Below, piece after piece: positions 17,548 through 26,759 of a DNA stretch of 64,000 bases. The DNA is from Deltaproteobacteria bacterium (GTDB taxonomy: Bacteria > Desulfobacterota > Desulfomonilia > UBA1062). Positions within the stretch are counted from its first letter, which is position 1. Every line of letters begins with the position of its first letter. The DNA is taken from positions 1 through 64,000 of the forward strand of contig JAHDOV010000021.1 in assembly GCA_018434685.1 (NCBI GenBank), written 5' to 3'. The notes beneath the pieces are model-generated. The model had not been told where the DNA came from. It made no database searches and worked only from the letters and a program-made list of their open reading frames with translations. A program made the translations under genes and the position numbers.

Positions 17548-18096
17548 GTGAAAAAGAAGAGCACGTGGAAGTCATTTGGGCAGAGGATAAAGGCTATACG
17601 CCAAGAGCGGGGGATCTCCCTGGAAGACCTTGCCCTCGAGACCGGCTATTCCGGAGACACTCTCGCAAGGGTAGAGAATGACGAGGTCGTTCCTCCTGTG
17701 GCATTGGTGCTTCAGCTCGGCCACACCTTCAAGATGGATATCGAGGAGGTTGAGGACGAGGCCGAGAAAAAGGCCACGAAGAAACGCGCAAAGAGTCATA
17801 AGAAGCGGGTTGATTCCTATGCGTACATCTCGCTCACCAAGCCGGGACCGCACAAGCACCTGCGGGCCTACCTCGTGACCATCGAGGCGAAAACCGAGCA
17901 CAAGGGTGCCGAATACCACCATGAGGGGGAGGAATTCGTCTACGTGCTCAAGGGCGGGCTCTCCATACAGGTGGGTGAGAATGCCATGAACCTCCAGGAA
18001 GGCGGCAGCCTGCACTTCAATTCAGCCCTGCACCACAGGCTGAGCAATCCGACAGATGAGACCACCGAACTGCTGGTCGTAATCTTTGTTCCATAA
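17548..18096 (+). CDS. XRE-family regulator with C-terminal cupin domain
   Basis: The 182-residue protein joins a helix-turn-helix (about 9-62, RIKAIRQERGISLEDLALET) to a small cupin barrel (about 108-181; HHEGEEFVYVLKGGLSIQVG and LHFNSALHHRLSNP). A lysine-rich linker (84-93) separates them. Proteins of this type bind a ligand in the cupin and control nearby metabolic genes. The start is GTG with AAGGAGGG upstream. An acyl-CoA dehydrogenase follows after 10 nt, so the pair is probably one operon and the ligand may be an organic acid or acyl compound. Confidence 0.9.
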   Translation: MKKKSTWKSFGQRIKAIRQERGISLEDLALETGYSGDTLARVENDEVVPPVALVLQLGHTFKMDIEEVEDEAEKKATKKRAKSHKKRVDSYAYISLTKPGPHKHLRAYLVTIEAKTEHKGAEYHHEGEEFVYVLKGGLSIQVGENAMNLQEGGSLHFNSALHHRLSNPTDETTELLVVIFVP

Positions 18097-18106
18097 GGAG
18101 CGCGAT

Positions 18107-19246
18107 ATGGCATTTCAGATGACCAGCGAACAAGAGATGATTCGGTTGATGGCGAGGGATTTTGCGCGAAAGGAACTGGAACCCCATGCGGGCAGGCGTG
18201 ACCGGGAGGCGATATTCCCTCAGGACTCTATCAGGAAGATGGGCGAGCTCGGGCTCATGGGCATGATGGTCCCTGCCGAGTACGGGGGTTCGAACACCGG
18301 GGCGGTCAGCTACTGCCTGGCCCTCCAGGAGATCGCCTATGCCTGTGCGTCCACCGCGGTCACCATGTCGGTGGCAAACCTCTCTACCGAACCGCTCCTG
18401 CGTTTCGGGAACGAAGAGCAGAAGAACACCTACCTGGTGCCGCTTGCCCAGGGCAGGATGCTCGGTGCCTTTGCCGTCACCGAACCTGAGGCCGGCTCCG
18501 ATGCCGGCAGCATTACCGTGCGGGCAGAGGACAGGGGCGATCATTATCTCATCAACGGCACCAAGATTTTCATAACCCATGGTGCCTATGCCGATGTGAT
18601 CAACCTCATAGCGCGGACCGACCCGAAAAAGGGCAGCAGGGGTCTGTCCGCCTTTATCATCGAGAAGTCGTTCCCGGGATTCTCCATAGGGAGCACCGAG
18701 GAAAAGATGGGGCTGAGGGCCTCCAACACGGTGGAACTGATCTTCGAAGACTGCCGGGTTCCCAAGGAGAACCTCCTGGGCAGGGAAGGGCAGGGCTTCG
18801 CCATAGCCATGAACGCCCTGGACAGCGGGCGCATCGGCATCTCATCGCAGGCCGTGGGCATTGCCAGGGCCTGCCTCGACGAGGCGATCTCCTACGCCAG
18901 GCAGCGCAGGCAGTTCGGCAGGAACATCGGCTCGTTCCAGGCGATCCAGTGGATGATAGCCGATATGGCCACCCAGATCGAGGCGGCAGGATGGCTCGCG
19001 CTGGCCGCCGCAGACCGGAAAGATCAGGGGCTTCCCTTCACCAAGGAGGCGTCCATGGCCAAGCTCTTCGCCTCCGAGGTGGCCAACAAGGCGGCATACA
19101 AGGCCCTGCAGATCCACGGCGGATACGGCTACACCAAGGAGTACAAGGTGGAGAGGCTCTACCGTGATGCCCGGGTTACCACCATCTATGAGGGCACATC
19201 AGAGGTGCAGAGGCTGGTCATTGCGCGGGAGATGCTCAAGGAGTAG
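18107..19246 (+). CDS. acyl-CoA dehydrogenase
   Basis: A FAD enzyme that oxidises acyl-CoA to the 2-enoyl-CoA. The 379 residues show the family motifs FAVTEPEAGSDAGS (FAD and substrate contact), LLGREGQGFAIAMNALDSGR, ARQRRQFGRNIGSFQ, and IHGGYGYTKEYKVERLYRDA followed by IYEGTSEVQ, whose Glu near residue 363 is the expected catalytic base. The ATG at 18107 has AAGGAG upstream. Chain-length preference cannot be inferred. It follows the XRE-cupin gene closely. Confidence 0.94.
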   Translation: MAFQMTSEQEMIRLMARDFARKELEPHAGRRDREAIFPQDSIRKMGELGLMGMMVPAEYGGSNTGAVSYCLALQEIAYACASTAVTMSVANLSTEPLLRFGNEEQKNTYLVPLAQGRMLGAFAVTEPEAGSDAGSITVRAEDRGDHYLINGTKIFITHGAYADVINLIARTDPKKGSRGLSAFIIEKSFPGFSIGSTEEKMGLRASNTVELIFEDCRVPKENLLGREGQGFAIAMNALDSGRIGISSQAVGIARACLDEAISYARQRRQFGRNIGSFQAIQWMIADMATQIEAAGWLALAAADRKDQGLPFTKEASMAKLFASEVANKAAYKALQIHGGYGYTKEYKVERLYRDARVTTIYEGTSEVQRLVIAREMLKE

Positions 19247-19457
19247 CCGGGTCTTTTCAGGCAGGGGATCTTCCGTTTGAGCAACCTTTTTCCCGGCGGC
19301 CTGAACGGCCGCTGCCGGGATACCCGCCCTTGCAGCCGTGAATACGATCCCCATCGGGGTGTGTGCGTTTTCCCGCATCGCGTTTCGCAGCCGTAGGCGG
19401 GCTCTCCATGGCGGCGCAATTCAAGTGCCCCAGCGCCATGCAGGACCATCCGAAGCA

Positions 19458-19487
19458 TTGACAAGGCTTTACCTCATGCGATAGATA
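19458..19487 (+). promoter_or_regulatory. ileS promoter
   Basis: TTGACA (19458-19463) and TAGATA (19482-19487) with an 18-bp spacer. The transcript would begin near 19494, giving a leader of about 24 nt. No T-box or other aminoacylation sensor is visible. Confidence 0.6.
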
Positions 19488-19517
19488 CTGGGCTTGTTAA
19501 TACCGAAGGAGGATAGA

Positions 19518-22307
19518 ATGGATTACAAGGATACGTTATGTCTGCCGAAGACTGATTTCCCCATGAAAGCGAAACTTGTGAACAAAGAGCCCGAGATGCT
19601 CGAGCGTTGGGAGAAGGAAAACCTCTATCAGCAGATCCTGGACAAGTCGGCCGACTGGAAGAAATTCATACTCCACGACGGGCCCCCCTATGCCAACGGG
19701 CACATACACCTGGGCACCGCTCTGAACAAGATTCTCAAGGACATCATTGTCAAATCGCTCTTCATGATGGGGCATAACACGTTCTATCTTCCGGGGTGGG
19801 ATTGCCATGGCCTGCCCATTGAACACCAGGTGGAGATTGAGATGGGCGACGAGAGCGCCACGATGACCAAGGCCGAGATACGCAAGAAGTGCCGGGAATA
19901 TGCAGAGAGATTTCTCGATATCCAGCGAGAGGAATTCAAGCGTCTCGGGGTGCTCGGCGTATGGGATGATCCGTATGTCACGATGAAGTACAGCTATGAG
20001 GCGACCATCATACGGGAACTCGGAAAATTCATCGGCAACAACTCCCTGTACAAGGCGCGCAAACCGGTGTACTGGTGCGCAACCTGCGGCACGGCCCTGG
20101 CAGAGGCCGAGGTGGAATACCACGACCAGAAGACGCCGGCCATCTTTGTCAGGTTCAAGATGATCTCGGATATCTCCGAGAAGATCCCCGAGCTGAAGGA
20201 TTATGCCGATGACACCCATGTGGTCATCTGGACGACCACACCGTGGACCATCCCGGCAAACCTGGCTGTTGCGCTCCATCCGGACCTGGAATATTCCGCC
20301 GTCAAGACCGATAAATACGGCGTGCTCATCTTGGCCACCGACCTCGTGGATGACGTCATGAAGACCATTGGCGTTGCAAACTACAGCACCCTTGCCCTGT
20401 TCAAGGGCGGCGTGCTGGAACGCATGAAGGCAAAACACCCCCTCTACGAGAGGGAATCGCTGCTCATTCTCGCCCCATTCGTCACCCTGGAGGCCGGTTC
20501 GGGCTGCGTGCACATTGCGCCCGGCCACGGCGAGGAAGACTACGAGATCGGCAAGGTCTACGGGCTCGATATCTATGCGCCGGTGGATAACGAGGGCAAA
20601 TTCACCAAGGACGTGGAGGGCTTTGCCGGGAAATTCGTCTTCGATGCAAACGACGATGTGAACAGGGCGCTCGAAGAGGCAGGGACCCTGCTGAACGTGG
20701 ATACGTATGCCCACTCATACCCCTACTGCTGGCGCTGTAAGAGCGCCATCATCTTCCGCTCCACGAACCAGTGGTTCATCTCCATGGAAACCGGGGACCT
20801 GCGCAAAAAGGCACTGGAGGCTATCGGAAAGGTGAGGTGGATCCCCGAGTGGGGAAAGAACAGGATCTATTCCATGCTGGAAAACCGGCCGGACTGGTGC
20901 ATATCCCGGCAGCGGGCATGGGGTGTTCCGATCCCGGTCTTTTACTGCAAGGACTGCGGCGATGTTGTGGCCTCAGAGGCCATCGCCGATCACGTGGCCG
21001 ACATATTCGAAAAGGAAGGCGCAGATGTCTGGTTCCTGCGGTCATCAACCGAACTCCTTCCTGAGGGCACCCGGTGTCCGAAATGCTCCGGTGCGGAATT
21101 CGACAAGGAGACGGATATCGTGGATGTCTGGTTCGACTCCGGGGTGAGCTATGCAGCGGTGTGCGAGAACGACCCGAGGCTCGGCATCCCGGTGGACATG
21201 TACCTCGAGGGTTCGGACCAGCACAGGGGCTGGTTCCACAGCACCCTGCTCGCCTCTGTGGGCACGAGGGGTGAAGCGCCGTACAAGAGCGTGCTCACCC
21301 ATGGTTTTGTCGTGGACGGCGATGGGAAGAAGATGTCAAAGTCTCTCGGCAACACCATCTCCCCTCAGGAGATCATCTCGCACAATGGCGCCGAGATCCT
21401 CAGGCTCTGGGTGAGCGCACAGGATTACAAGAACGATATCAGGATTTCGGATGAGATTATCAAACGTCTCGTGGAGACCTACCGGCGGATACGCAACACC
21501 TGCCGGTTCATGCTGGGCAACCTGCACGATTTCGACCCGAAGGCCGACATGGTCGCCTACACGGACATGCTGGAGCTCGACCGCTTTGCGCTGCACAAGA
21601 CCCAGCTGCTTATCGAGAAGGTGCGCAGGGCATACGAGGAATTCGAACCCTATGTCATCTACCAGCTCGTTCACAACTTCTGTGTCGTGGACATGAGCTC
21701 CTTCTACCTCGATATCCTCAAGGACAGGCTCTACGTGTACCGGAGCGACTCAGTGGAGCGGAAGTCCGCCCAGAGTGCCATATTCACAATCCTCCTGGAC
21801 CTCACCAGGCTCCTCGCCCCGATCCTGGCCTTTACTGCAGAAGAGATCTGGGATTTCATTCCGGATTTCGAGGGCAAGGAGGGGAGTGTCCACCTGAGTG
21901 TCATGCCCCAGTCCGACCCTGCACTCAAGGATCAAACCCTCGAGAGCATGTGGGACCGCATCATCCAGCTGCGGCAGGAGGTATCCAGGGAACTGGAGCA
22001 GGCACGCAGGGATAAGGTGATCGGTCATCCGCTCGATGCAAAGGTCACCCTAGTGGCGGATGGGACCACCCTGGAATTCCTCAAGGAGATCGAGCCTGCC
22101 CTGAGCGACGTGTTCATCTGCTCGGGCGTTACCGTGGAAAAGGGTGCAGGGCCGTATATACAGAGCGAGGCGTTTAGCCAGCTGAAGATCAGGGCGGACA
22201 AGGCCTCCGGCGGAAAATGCCCGAGGTGCTGGCATTACAGCGAGGACATCGGGAAGGATGCGTCGCACCCCGAGATCTGCGGCCGATGCGCCGGGCAGCT
22301 TTCGTAG
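19518..22307 (+). CDS. ileS: isoleucyl-tRNA synthetase
   Basis: A class I synthetase of 929 residues. The HIGH-type motif is PPYANGHIHLG near residue 61, and KKMSKSLGN lies near 605. The C-terminal zinc knuckle is CPRCWHYSED...CGRC, typical of bacterial-type IleRS. AAGGAGG precedes ATG 19518; an in-frame ATG 24 nt earlier has no such signal. A terminator and lspA follow, the common ileS-lspA arrangement. Confidence 0.97.
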   Translation: MDYKDTLCLPKTDFPMKAKLVNKEPEMLERWEKENLYQQILDKSADWKKFILHDGPPYANGHIHLGTALNKILKDIIVKSLFMMGHNTFYLPGWDCHGLPIEHQVEIEMGDESATMTKAEIRKKCREYAERFLDIQREEFKRLGVLGVWDDPYVTMKYSYEATIIRELGKFIGNNSLYKARKPVYWCATCGTALAEAEVEYHDQKTPAIFVRFKMISDISEKIPELKDYADDTHVVIWTTTPWTIPANLAVALHPDLEYSAVKTDKYGVLILATDLVDDVMKTIGVANYSTLALFKGGVLERMKAKHPLYERESLLILAPFVTLEAGSGCVHIAPGHGEEDYEIGKVYGLDIYAPVDNEGKFTKDVEGFAGKFVFDANDDVNRALEEAGTLLNVDTYAHSYPYCWRCKSAIIFRSTNQWFISMETGDLRKKALEAIGKVRWIPEWGKNRIYSMLENRPDWCISRQRAWGVPIPVFYCKDCGDVVASEAIADHVADIFEKEGADVWFLRSSTELLPEGTRCPKCSGAEFDKETDIVDVWFDSGVSYAAVCENDPRLGIPVDMYLEGSDQHRGWFHSTLLASVGTRGEAPYKSVLTHGFVVDGDGKKMSKSLGNTISPQEIISHNGAEILRLWVSAQDYKNDIRISDEIIKRLVETYRRIRNTCRFMLGNLHDFDPKADMVAYTDMLELDRFALHKTQLLIEKVRRAYEEFEPYVIYQLVHNFCVVDMSSFYLDILKDRLYVYRSDSVERKSAQSAIFTILLDLTRLLAPILAFTAEEIWDFIPDFEGKEGSVHLSVMPQSDPALKDQTLESMWDRIIQLRQEVSRELEQARRDKVIGHPLDAKVTLVADGTTLEFLKEIEPALSDVFICSGVTVEKGAGPYIQSEAFSQLKIRADKASGGKCPRCWHYSEDIGKDASHPEICGRCAGQLS

Positions 22308-22325
22308 AAACCGTATTGTCTCATG

Positions 22326-22362
22326 CCCGTCCCTGTTTACCGGCAGGGGCGGGTATGTTTTT
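22326..22362 (+). terminator. terminator between ileS and lspA
   Basis: CCCGTCCCTG (22326-22335) pairs with CAGGGGCGGG (22344-22353), with one G-U pair and an 8-nt loop. TATGTTTTT follows. It probably lowers rather than abolishes lspA expression. Confidence 0.6.
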
Positions 22363-22399
22363 GGGAGAATAGTGTGATGATGATCAGGAGAGGTATTTC

Positions 22400-22918
22400 A
22401 TGACACCAGAGGGGAGACCAGGTAGCGGCAGTGCGGTCGGTTCATTGCTGAGATGGGGGCTGTTTCTCGTTCTCCCGTGTTATGCCCTGGACCAGTGGAC
22501 CAAGTGGCTCATATGCCAGCGCGTCGAGATCGGCACAGGATTCAATGTCGTCCCGGGGTTTTTCGACATCATCCACATGCGCAACACCGGAGCCGCATTC
22601 AGCCTGCTGCAGGGCATCCCTGCAGCGTACAGGACCTATTTCTTCCTGAGCGTAACCATCATCGCCATCGTGGCGATCTTCGTCATATTCTGGAAGGCAC
22701 AGGAGCACTCGTGGATGCTCAAGATCGTCATGAGCCTGATCATTGCAGGGGCTTTAGGCAATCTGACGGACAGGATCGTGCACAACGAGGTGGTGGACTT
22801 CCTGAGCTTTTACCTCGGCCGTTACCGGTGGCCGACATTTAACCTCGCAGATACCTACATATCACTGGGTATGGCAGGCCTTCTCATCAACACGTTCTTC
22901 ATGCAAAAGAAGCCGTAG
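22400..22918 (+). CDS. lspA: lipoprotein signal peptidase
   Basis: An inner-membrane aspartyl protease that cleaves prolipoproteins. The 172-residue protein has four membrane segments and the catalytic aspartates in GNLTDR (Asp124) and FNLADT (Asp151), plus RNTGAAFSLL (61-70). CAGGAGAGG precedes the ATG. Its last 20 bases overlap the 3' end of the convergent HPt-CheW gene. Confidence 0.95.
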   Translation: MTPEGRPGSGSAVGSLLRWGLFLVLPCYALDQWTKWLICQRVEIGTGFNVVPGFFDIIHMRNTGAAFSLLQGIPAAYRTYFFLSVTIIAIVAIFVIFWKAQEHSWMLKIVMSLIIAGALGNLTDRIVHNEVVDFLSFYLGRYRWPTFNLADTYISLGMAGLLINTFFMQKKP

Positions 22919-24260
22919 CCACATAGCCCGGGGCATCCCACTCCTGCGGCTTGATGAGTGCAGGCAGATCGACGAGTATGACCATCTGGTTCTGGGCATC
23001 CTTGTACACACCTTCAATGAAGTCGGTGGAGATGCGTGCGGAAAAAGCCGGTGTCTTCTGAACCCGTCTGGGGTCGATAACGAGGACGTCTGCCACGTTG
23101 TCGACGACCATACCCATGACCCGCTCTTCTACCCGCACGATGAGGAACACGGTCAGCGGGGTGTATTCTTTCTGCTTGAGGCCGAGCTTGAGCCTGAGGT
23201 CCATGATGGGGACCAATTCCCCGCGCAGGTTGATGACTCCCTTGATGAAATCCGGTACGTTGGGCAGAAGGCTTATGTCCTGGAGCCCGATGATCTCCTC
23301 GATCGTCTGGATGGGCACCGCATAGGTTTCATTCTCGAGTGAAAAGGTGATGAAGGAATTGTTTTCTTCCTTTGCCTGCTCCTCGGCCTCGTTTATCGAC
23401 AGGATTTTCCGGTGGACAGGAGGCGCCTGCTCCGCTGCACGCCCGGGCTTCGCACGGGCAGGAGTTTCTGCCGGGGAAGATTTTTGCTGCTGCGGGTTTT
23501 CCTTTTTCGTCTGCGGTTTCTCTTGGCGGGCCTGGGGTTTCTTTTCCTGCGGCTGCAGCATGCCGGCAAGAATCTGGGTTACCGAAGTCTCATCGATCTG
23601 CAGCGCCATGGGGATCATATCCGGTTCCATGATCGAGGCGAACAGGACAGACGTGCTGCCTCCCGTGGTGTGGGCGATCTCGAGGACTTCGCCCAGGTCG
23701 TCCAGGCCGTGTACGAACTCATCGAACCCTGCCTTGTCAAGGTTCAGCGTAATGAGATAGACCTGAGAGTGATCCAGCTTCTTCACAACCTGCTGCCGGT
23801 CGATCTCGAATGCACCGAGGACATCGTCCGATCCGCACTCGGGAGTTTTCCGGGTCTTTGCAGAGGCGGGGGCTCCATCACCATTGAGGATCTTCTCGAG
23901 GGCCTCGACCTGCTCGGTGATGTCCATGTCGTTGCTCGCCATCACATCTTCGAACATGTTCTTGAGCATGTCGGCAGCCTGGAGCAGGGGGCCGGCAATC
24001 TCACTGGTCGGGATGAGTTTTCCTGAACGGATGAGATTGAGGATATCTTCCATCTTGTGGGCCAGGTCGCCGATGTTTCCCAGGTCGAGGAATTTGGCAG
24101 ACCCCTTTATGGAATGAGCAGCTCGGAACACCCTGTTGATGACCTCGTGATCGACATTTTCCATATCGGCTTCTATCTTTATGAGGTCTTCTTCAATATC
24201 GGCAATATGCTCTTTCGATTCAGTTACAAATTCTTCGATAAGATCGTCAAATTCACCCAC
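22899..24260 (-). CDS. HPt-CheW fusion protein without a kinase domain
   Basis: A 453-residue protein. Residues 1-110 form a CheA-type HPt domain with the phosphorylatable His49 in AAHSIKGSAKFL. Residues about 160-235 form a second folded segment of unknown type. A proline/glutamine/lysine-rich linker spans about 236-282. Residues 302-438 form a CheW domain with LPNVPDFIKGVINLRGELVP. The dimerisation and ATPase domains of CheA are missing, so it cannot autophosphorylate. It may accept phosphate from another kinase or act as a coupling protein. The start is GTG 24260 with AGGAGG eight bases upstream. It overlaps the lspA end by 20 nt. Confidence 0.88.
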   Translation of the reverse strand: MGEFDDLIEEFVTESKEHIADIEEDLIKIEADMENVDHEVINRVFRAAHSIKGSAKFLDLGNIGDLAHKMEDILNLIRSGKLIPTSEIAGPLLQAADMLKNMFEDVMASNDMDITEQVEALEKILNGDGAPASAKTRKTPECGSDDVLGAFEIDRQQVVKKLDHSQVYLITLNLDKAGFDEFVHGLDDLGEVLEIAHTTGGSTSVLFASIMEPDMIPMALQIDETSVTQILAGMLQPQEKKPQARQEKPQTKKENPQQQKSSPAETPARAKPGRAAEQAPPVHRKILSINEAEEQAKEENNSFITFSLENETYAVPIQTIEEIIGLQDISLLPNVPDFIKGVINLRGELVPIMDLRLKLGLKQKEYTPLTVFLIVRVEERVMGMVVDNVADVLVIDPRRVQKTPAFSARISTDFIEGVYKDAQNQMVILVDLPALIKPQEWDAPGYVATASFA

Positions 24261-24390
24261 GTGGTGTTCCTCCTGAGATTATGATCTCCCTATCCCATCG
24301 GCATGAACCCGGTGCCGACTTTAAAGGTTGTTGACAGGGAATGCACAATGCGTTTATATAGCTGCATAAATTTGCATGGGAGGCTCTTTT

Positions 24391-24816
24391 GTGCAGAGCG
24401 TCAGGATCTGTCTGCTTGTAATGGTCGTTGTTCTGTCTGTATGCCTGGTGGGATGCGGTGGTGATGACGGGGGCTCGGTGATCACGACGCCGATCCACAT
24501 GGAGATGTCCACGGATAATCTCCATCCAAGGGTAGGCCTCTCGGGGTTCGTCTTCGGCACCTTCGTGCTCCTGAATGCATATCTGATGATCATCTTCAGC
24601 CTCCTCATGCTCGTGGTGAAGGAACAGACCGTGACGAAGCTTGCCGACACGATCCGCATGGTCCTCCAGATGCTCAACCCTGCAAAGGGCGAGGGGGGAA
24701 AGGTGCACGGTTTTCTCGGGCTGCTCTCCCACCATGAAACGAGGATGCAGATCGGCACGGTTGGTTTGATCGCCGGCATTATCCTTGCCTATCTCGGGGC
24801 CTGGATCGCGACCTGA
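24391..24816 (+). CDS. small membrane lipoprotein of unknown function
   Basis: The 141-residue protein starts with a lipoprotein-like signal (VVVLSVCLVGCGGDD, Cys near residue 22) and has two further hydrophobic segments, about 52-75 and at the C-terminus. GTG 24391 is chosen because GGGAGG lies seven bases before it; the ATG at 24376 overlaps that Shine-Dalgarno. No family is recognised. It is divergent from the HPt-CheW gene and 176 nt before hisH. Confidence 0.65.
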   Translation: MQSVRICLLVMVVVLSVCLVGCGGDDGGSVITTPIHMEMSTDNLHPRVGLSGFVFGTFVLLNAYLMIIFSLLMLVVKEQTVTKLADTIRMVLQMLNPAKGEGGKVHGFLGLLSHHETRMQIGTVGLIAGIILAYLGAWIAT

Positions 24817-24992
24817 TCTATGCTCGTCCCGGGGTTCCGGTCCCTGTGCGAGAGCCTCCGGGTTTTCTGGAAAGGCACACGTCTTATAATCCTGCCCATG
24901 TATGCCGGGTGTTGACTGCTTTGCTCCCTGTTTCATTCCCCTTTGATAATCTGTTGACTCGAGGCACATTCTATAGGAAGAGGGAAAGAATC

Positions 24993-25604
24993 ATGATTGC
25001 CATTATCGACTACAATGCGGGAAATCTCCGATCTGTCGAGCGTGCCCTGCGGCACCTCGGCCTCGAATGCCGCATCACCCGGGACCGCTCGGAGATCCTC
25101 GCCGCGGAGCGCGTCATTTTTCCCGGTGTCGGTGCCGCCGGCAGGGCCATGGATACGATTATCGCCTATGGCATCGATACGGTCATAGGCGAGGTGGTTG
25201 AGCTGAAAACCCCGTTTCTCGGTATCTGCCTGGGCACGCAGATCATCCTCGAAAAAAGCGAGGAAGATTCTGCACAGTGCCTCGGCATCATCGGCGGCAT
25301 GGCGCGGAAGTTTCCCAGGATGGGGGAAAAGATACCCCACATGGGCTGGAACACCCTGAAAGTGCGTGCCGATCACCCGGTTCTGCGCGGCCTCGACCCG
25401 GACGCCCAGTTCTATTTTGTCCATTCCTATTACCCCGATCCATCCGAAAAGGGTGATGTCATTGCCGAAACCTTTTACGGCATCTCCTTTGCCTCGGTCC
25501 TAGGCCGGGGCAATGTTGTGGCCACCCAGTTCCATCCGGAAAAGAGCGGAAGGCCCGGGCTCAAGATACTGGAGAATTTCAGCCGCTGGAATGGGAAGAT
25601 GTAA
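24993..25604 (+). CDS. hisH: imidazole glycerol phosphate synthase glutaminase subunit
   Basis: This is the class I glutamine amidotransferase subunit that supplies ammonia to HisF in histidine synthesis. The nucleophile is Cys79 in FLGICLGTQ, and the triad is completed by His181 and Glu183 in TQFHPEKSG. Its 203 residues fit HisH. The N-terminus MIAIIDYNAGNLRSVE is typical. No hisF or other his gene is adjacent, so it is detached from its usual operon, or serves a related amidotransferase pathway. Confidence 0.9.
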   Translation: MIAIIDYNAGNLRSVERALRHLGLECRITRDRSEILAAERVIFPGVGAAGRAMDTIIAYGIDTVIGEVVELKTPFLGICLGTQIILEKSEEDSAQCLGIIGGMARKFPRMGEKIPHMGWNTLKVRADHPVLRGLDPDAQFYFVHSYYPDPSEKGDVIAETFYGISFASVLGRGNVVATQFHPEKSGRPGLKILENFSRWNGKM

Positions 25605-25737
25605 GTTCGGACGGCGTGGTCGAGATCTTGGGGCAAGGGTCTGAAAGGGCCGGAGTTGTAAAGATCAGCGGTGCGAAGGGTTCAAGGCCGTCACCCCTTG
25701 TTTTGCTTCTGGATGCTGCTTCCTGAATTCTGCTCGA

Positions 25738-26382
25738 TCATTTCGCCCAGCCGTTTTTCCCGATGAGCTTTACGAACCTGCATCCGCCCAGAGACTCTTC
25801 CTTGACGGTGTCCTTCGTCCTGGTGAACCGCTTGAGTTCCTGGAGACTTTCGTCTCCCACCGGGATGATGAGCTGTCCTCCTTCGGCGAGCTGAGCGATG
25901 AGGGCTTCCGGCACATGGGGCGCCCCTGCCGTGACCACGATGCCGTCGAACGGCGCCTCCTTGGCGAGACCCAGGGTGCCGTCACCGATCCGGATATGGA
26001 TATTGAAATACCCCAGTTCGTCATGGATCTTCCGGGCCCTGGAGGCAAGGGAGCTGATCCGTTCTATGGAGTGCACGATCCGGCACAGCCTGGATAGAAT
26101 GGCGGCCTGATATCCCGACCCGGTCCCGATCTCGAGGAGCTTGTGACCGGGCTGGGGCATGAGCGCCTGGGTCATCAATGCCACCATGTACGGCTGGGAG
26201 ATGGTCTGCCCAAACCCGATGGAGAGGGGATAGTCATCATAGGCCTTGTACTTGAGGTACTCTTCGACAAACCTGTGACGCGGAACCTCCAGGAATGCAC
26301 TAAGGACCCGCGGATCTTTTATGCCGCGGGCCTTGAGCTGCTCGTTCACCATGGTCTGACGTGCCAGCACCGGATCCATCAT
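25738..26382 (-). CDS. pcm: protein-L-isoaspartate O-methyltransferase
   Basis: The enzyme methylates L-isoaspartyl residues in damaged proteins using S-adenosylmethionine. The 214-residue protein has VPRHRFVEE (34-42), the GQTISQPYMVALMTQAL substrate motif (58-74), the SAM loop LEIGTGSGYQAAILSRL (83-99) and GDGTLGLAKEAPFDGIVVTAGA. The ATG at 26382 or the next one at 26379 may be used. It follows the DUF6485 gene by 7 nt, so the two are probably one transcript. Confidence 0.93.
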   Translation of the reverse strand: MMDPVLARQTMVNEQLKARGIKDPRVLSAFLEVPRHRFVEEYLKYKAYDDYPLSIGFGQTISQPYMVALMTQALMPQPGHKLLEIGTGSGYQAAILSRLCRIVHSIERISSLASRARKIHDELGYFNIHIRIGDGTLGLAKEAPFDGIVVTAGAPHVPEALIAQLAEGGQLIIPVGDESLQELKRFTRTKDTVKEESLGGCRFVKLIGKNGWAK

Positions 26383-26389
26383 TGCCTGC

Positions 26390-26599
26390 TTACCACCACT
26401 TTCCTCTTTCCTGGAAGGTTTTTATGAAGCGTTCAATGGACCTGTCATAGCTCGCTTCTACATCAGAGGGAAAGAAGCATCCAGGGAACTGCCCCTTCTT
26501 CCAGTGGTACTGAATGCACTCGCAGCAGATGCCTTTCCTGCTGCAGGGTTCATAGGAACAGGTACAGCCGTTCCTGTTCTTTTCCTTCTTGCAGTCCAT
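26390..26599 (-). CDS. DUF6485-type cysteine-rich protein
   Basis: A small 69-residue protein with a dense cysteine pattern: [12 protein letters not shown], then [16 protein letters not shown] and PGCFFPSD. It resembles the short cysteine-rich DUF6485 proteins of anaerobes, which probably bind metal; the function is unknown. The start at 26599 is preferred over 26623 because GAGGGG lies upstream and the family begins near MDCKKE. It is the first gene of a likely operon with pcm. Confidence 0.75.
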   Translation of the reverse strand: MDCKKEKNRNGCTCSYEPCSRKGICCECIQYHWKKGQFPGCFFPSDVEASYDRSIERFIKTFQERGKWW

Positions 26600-26722
26600 T
26601 CCTGGCCCCTCTGATGAATCCATGATTTTATTCGTGGTATTATACAGTTAGCCGAGGATAATAGCAAGATAAGGAACGCGGGTAATAAAAGAAAGTATGT
26701 GGGGCAGTATCGCCTTATCTCC

Positions 26723-26751
26723 TTGACCCGTCATGAATCATATAGTATTTG
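26723..26751 (+). promoter_or_regulatory. promoter of the GalT-like gene
   Basis: TTGACC (26723-26728), 17-bp spacer, TATTTG (26746-26751). Transcription would begin about 26758, almost at the ATG of 26760. Confidence 0.4.
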
Positions 26752-26759
26752 AATAGGAA

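Noticed and set aside
19299-19326. GC-rich hairpin between the acyl-CoA dehydrogenase and ileS as a terminator or T-box part
   Set aside because: No T-run follows on either strand, and no T-box sequence or anticodon-like element is visible upstream of ileS.
24376-24390. ATG start for the small lipoprotein
   Set aside because: The ATG overlaps the GGGAGG that is correctly spaced for GTG 24391.
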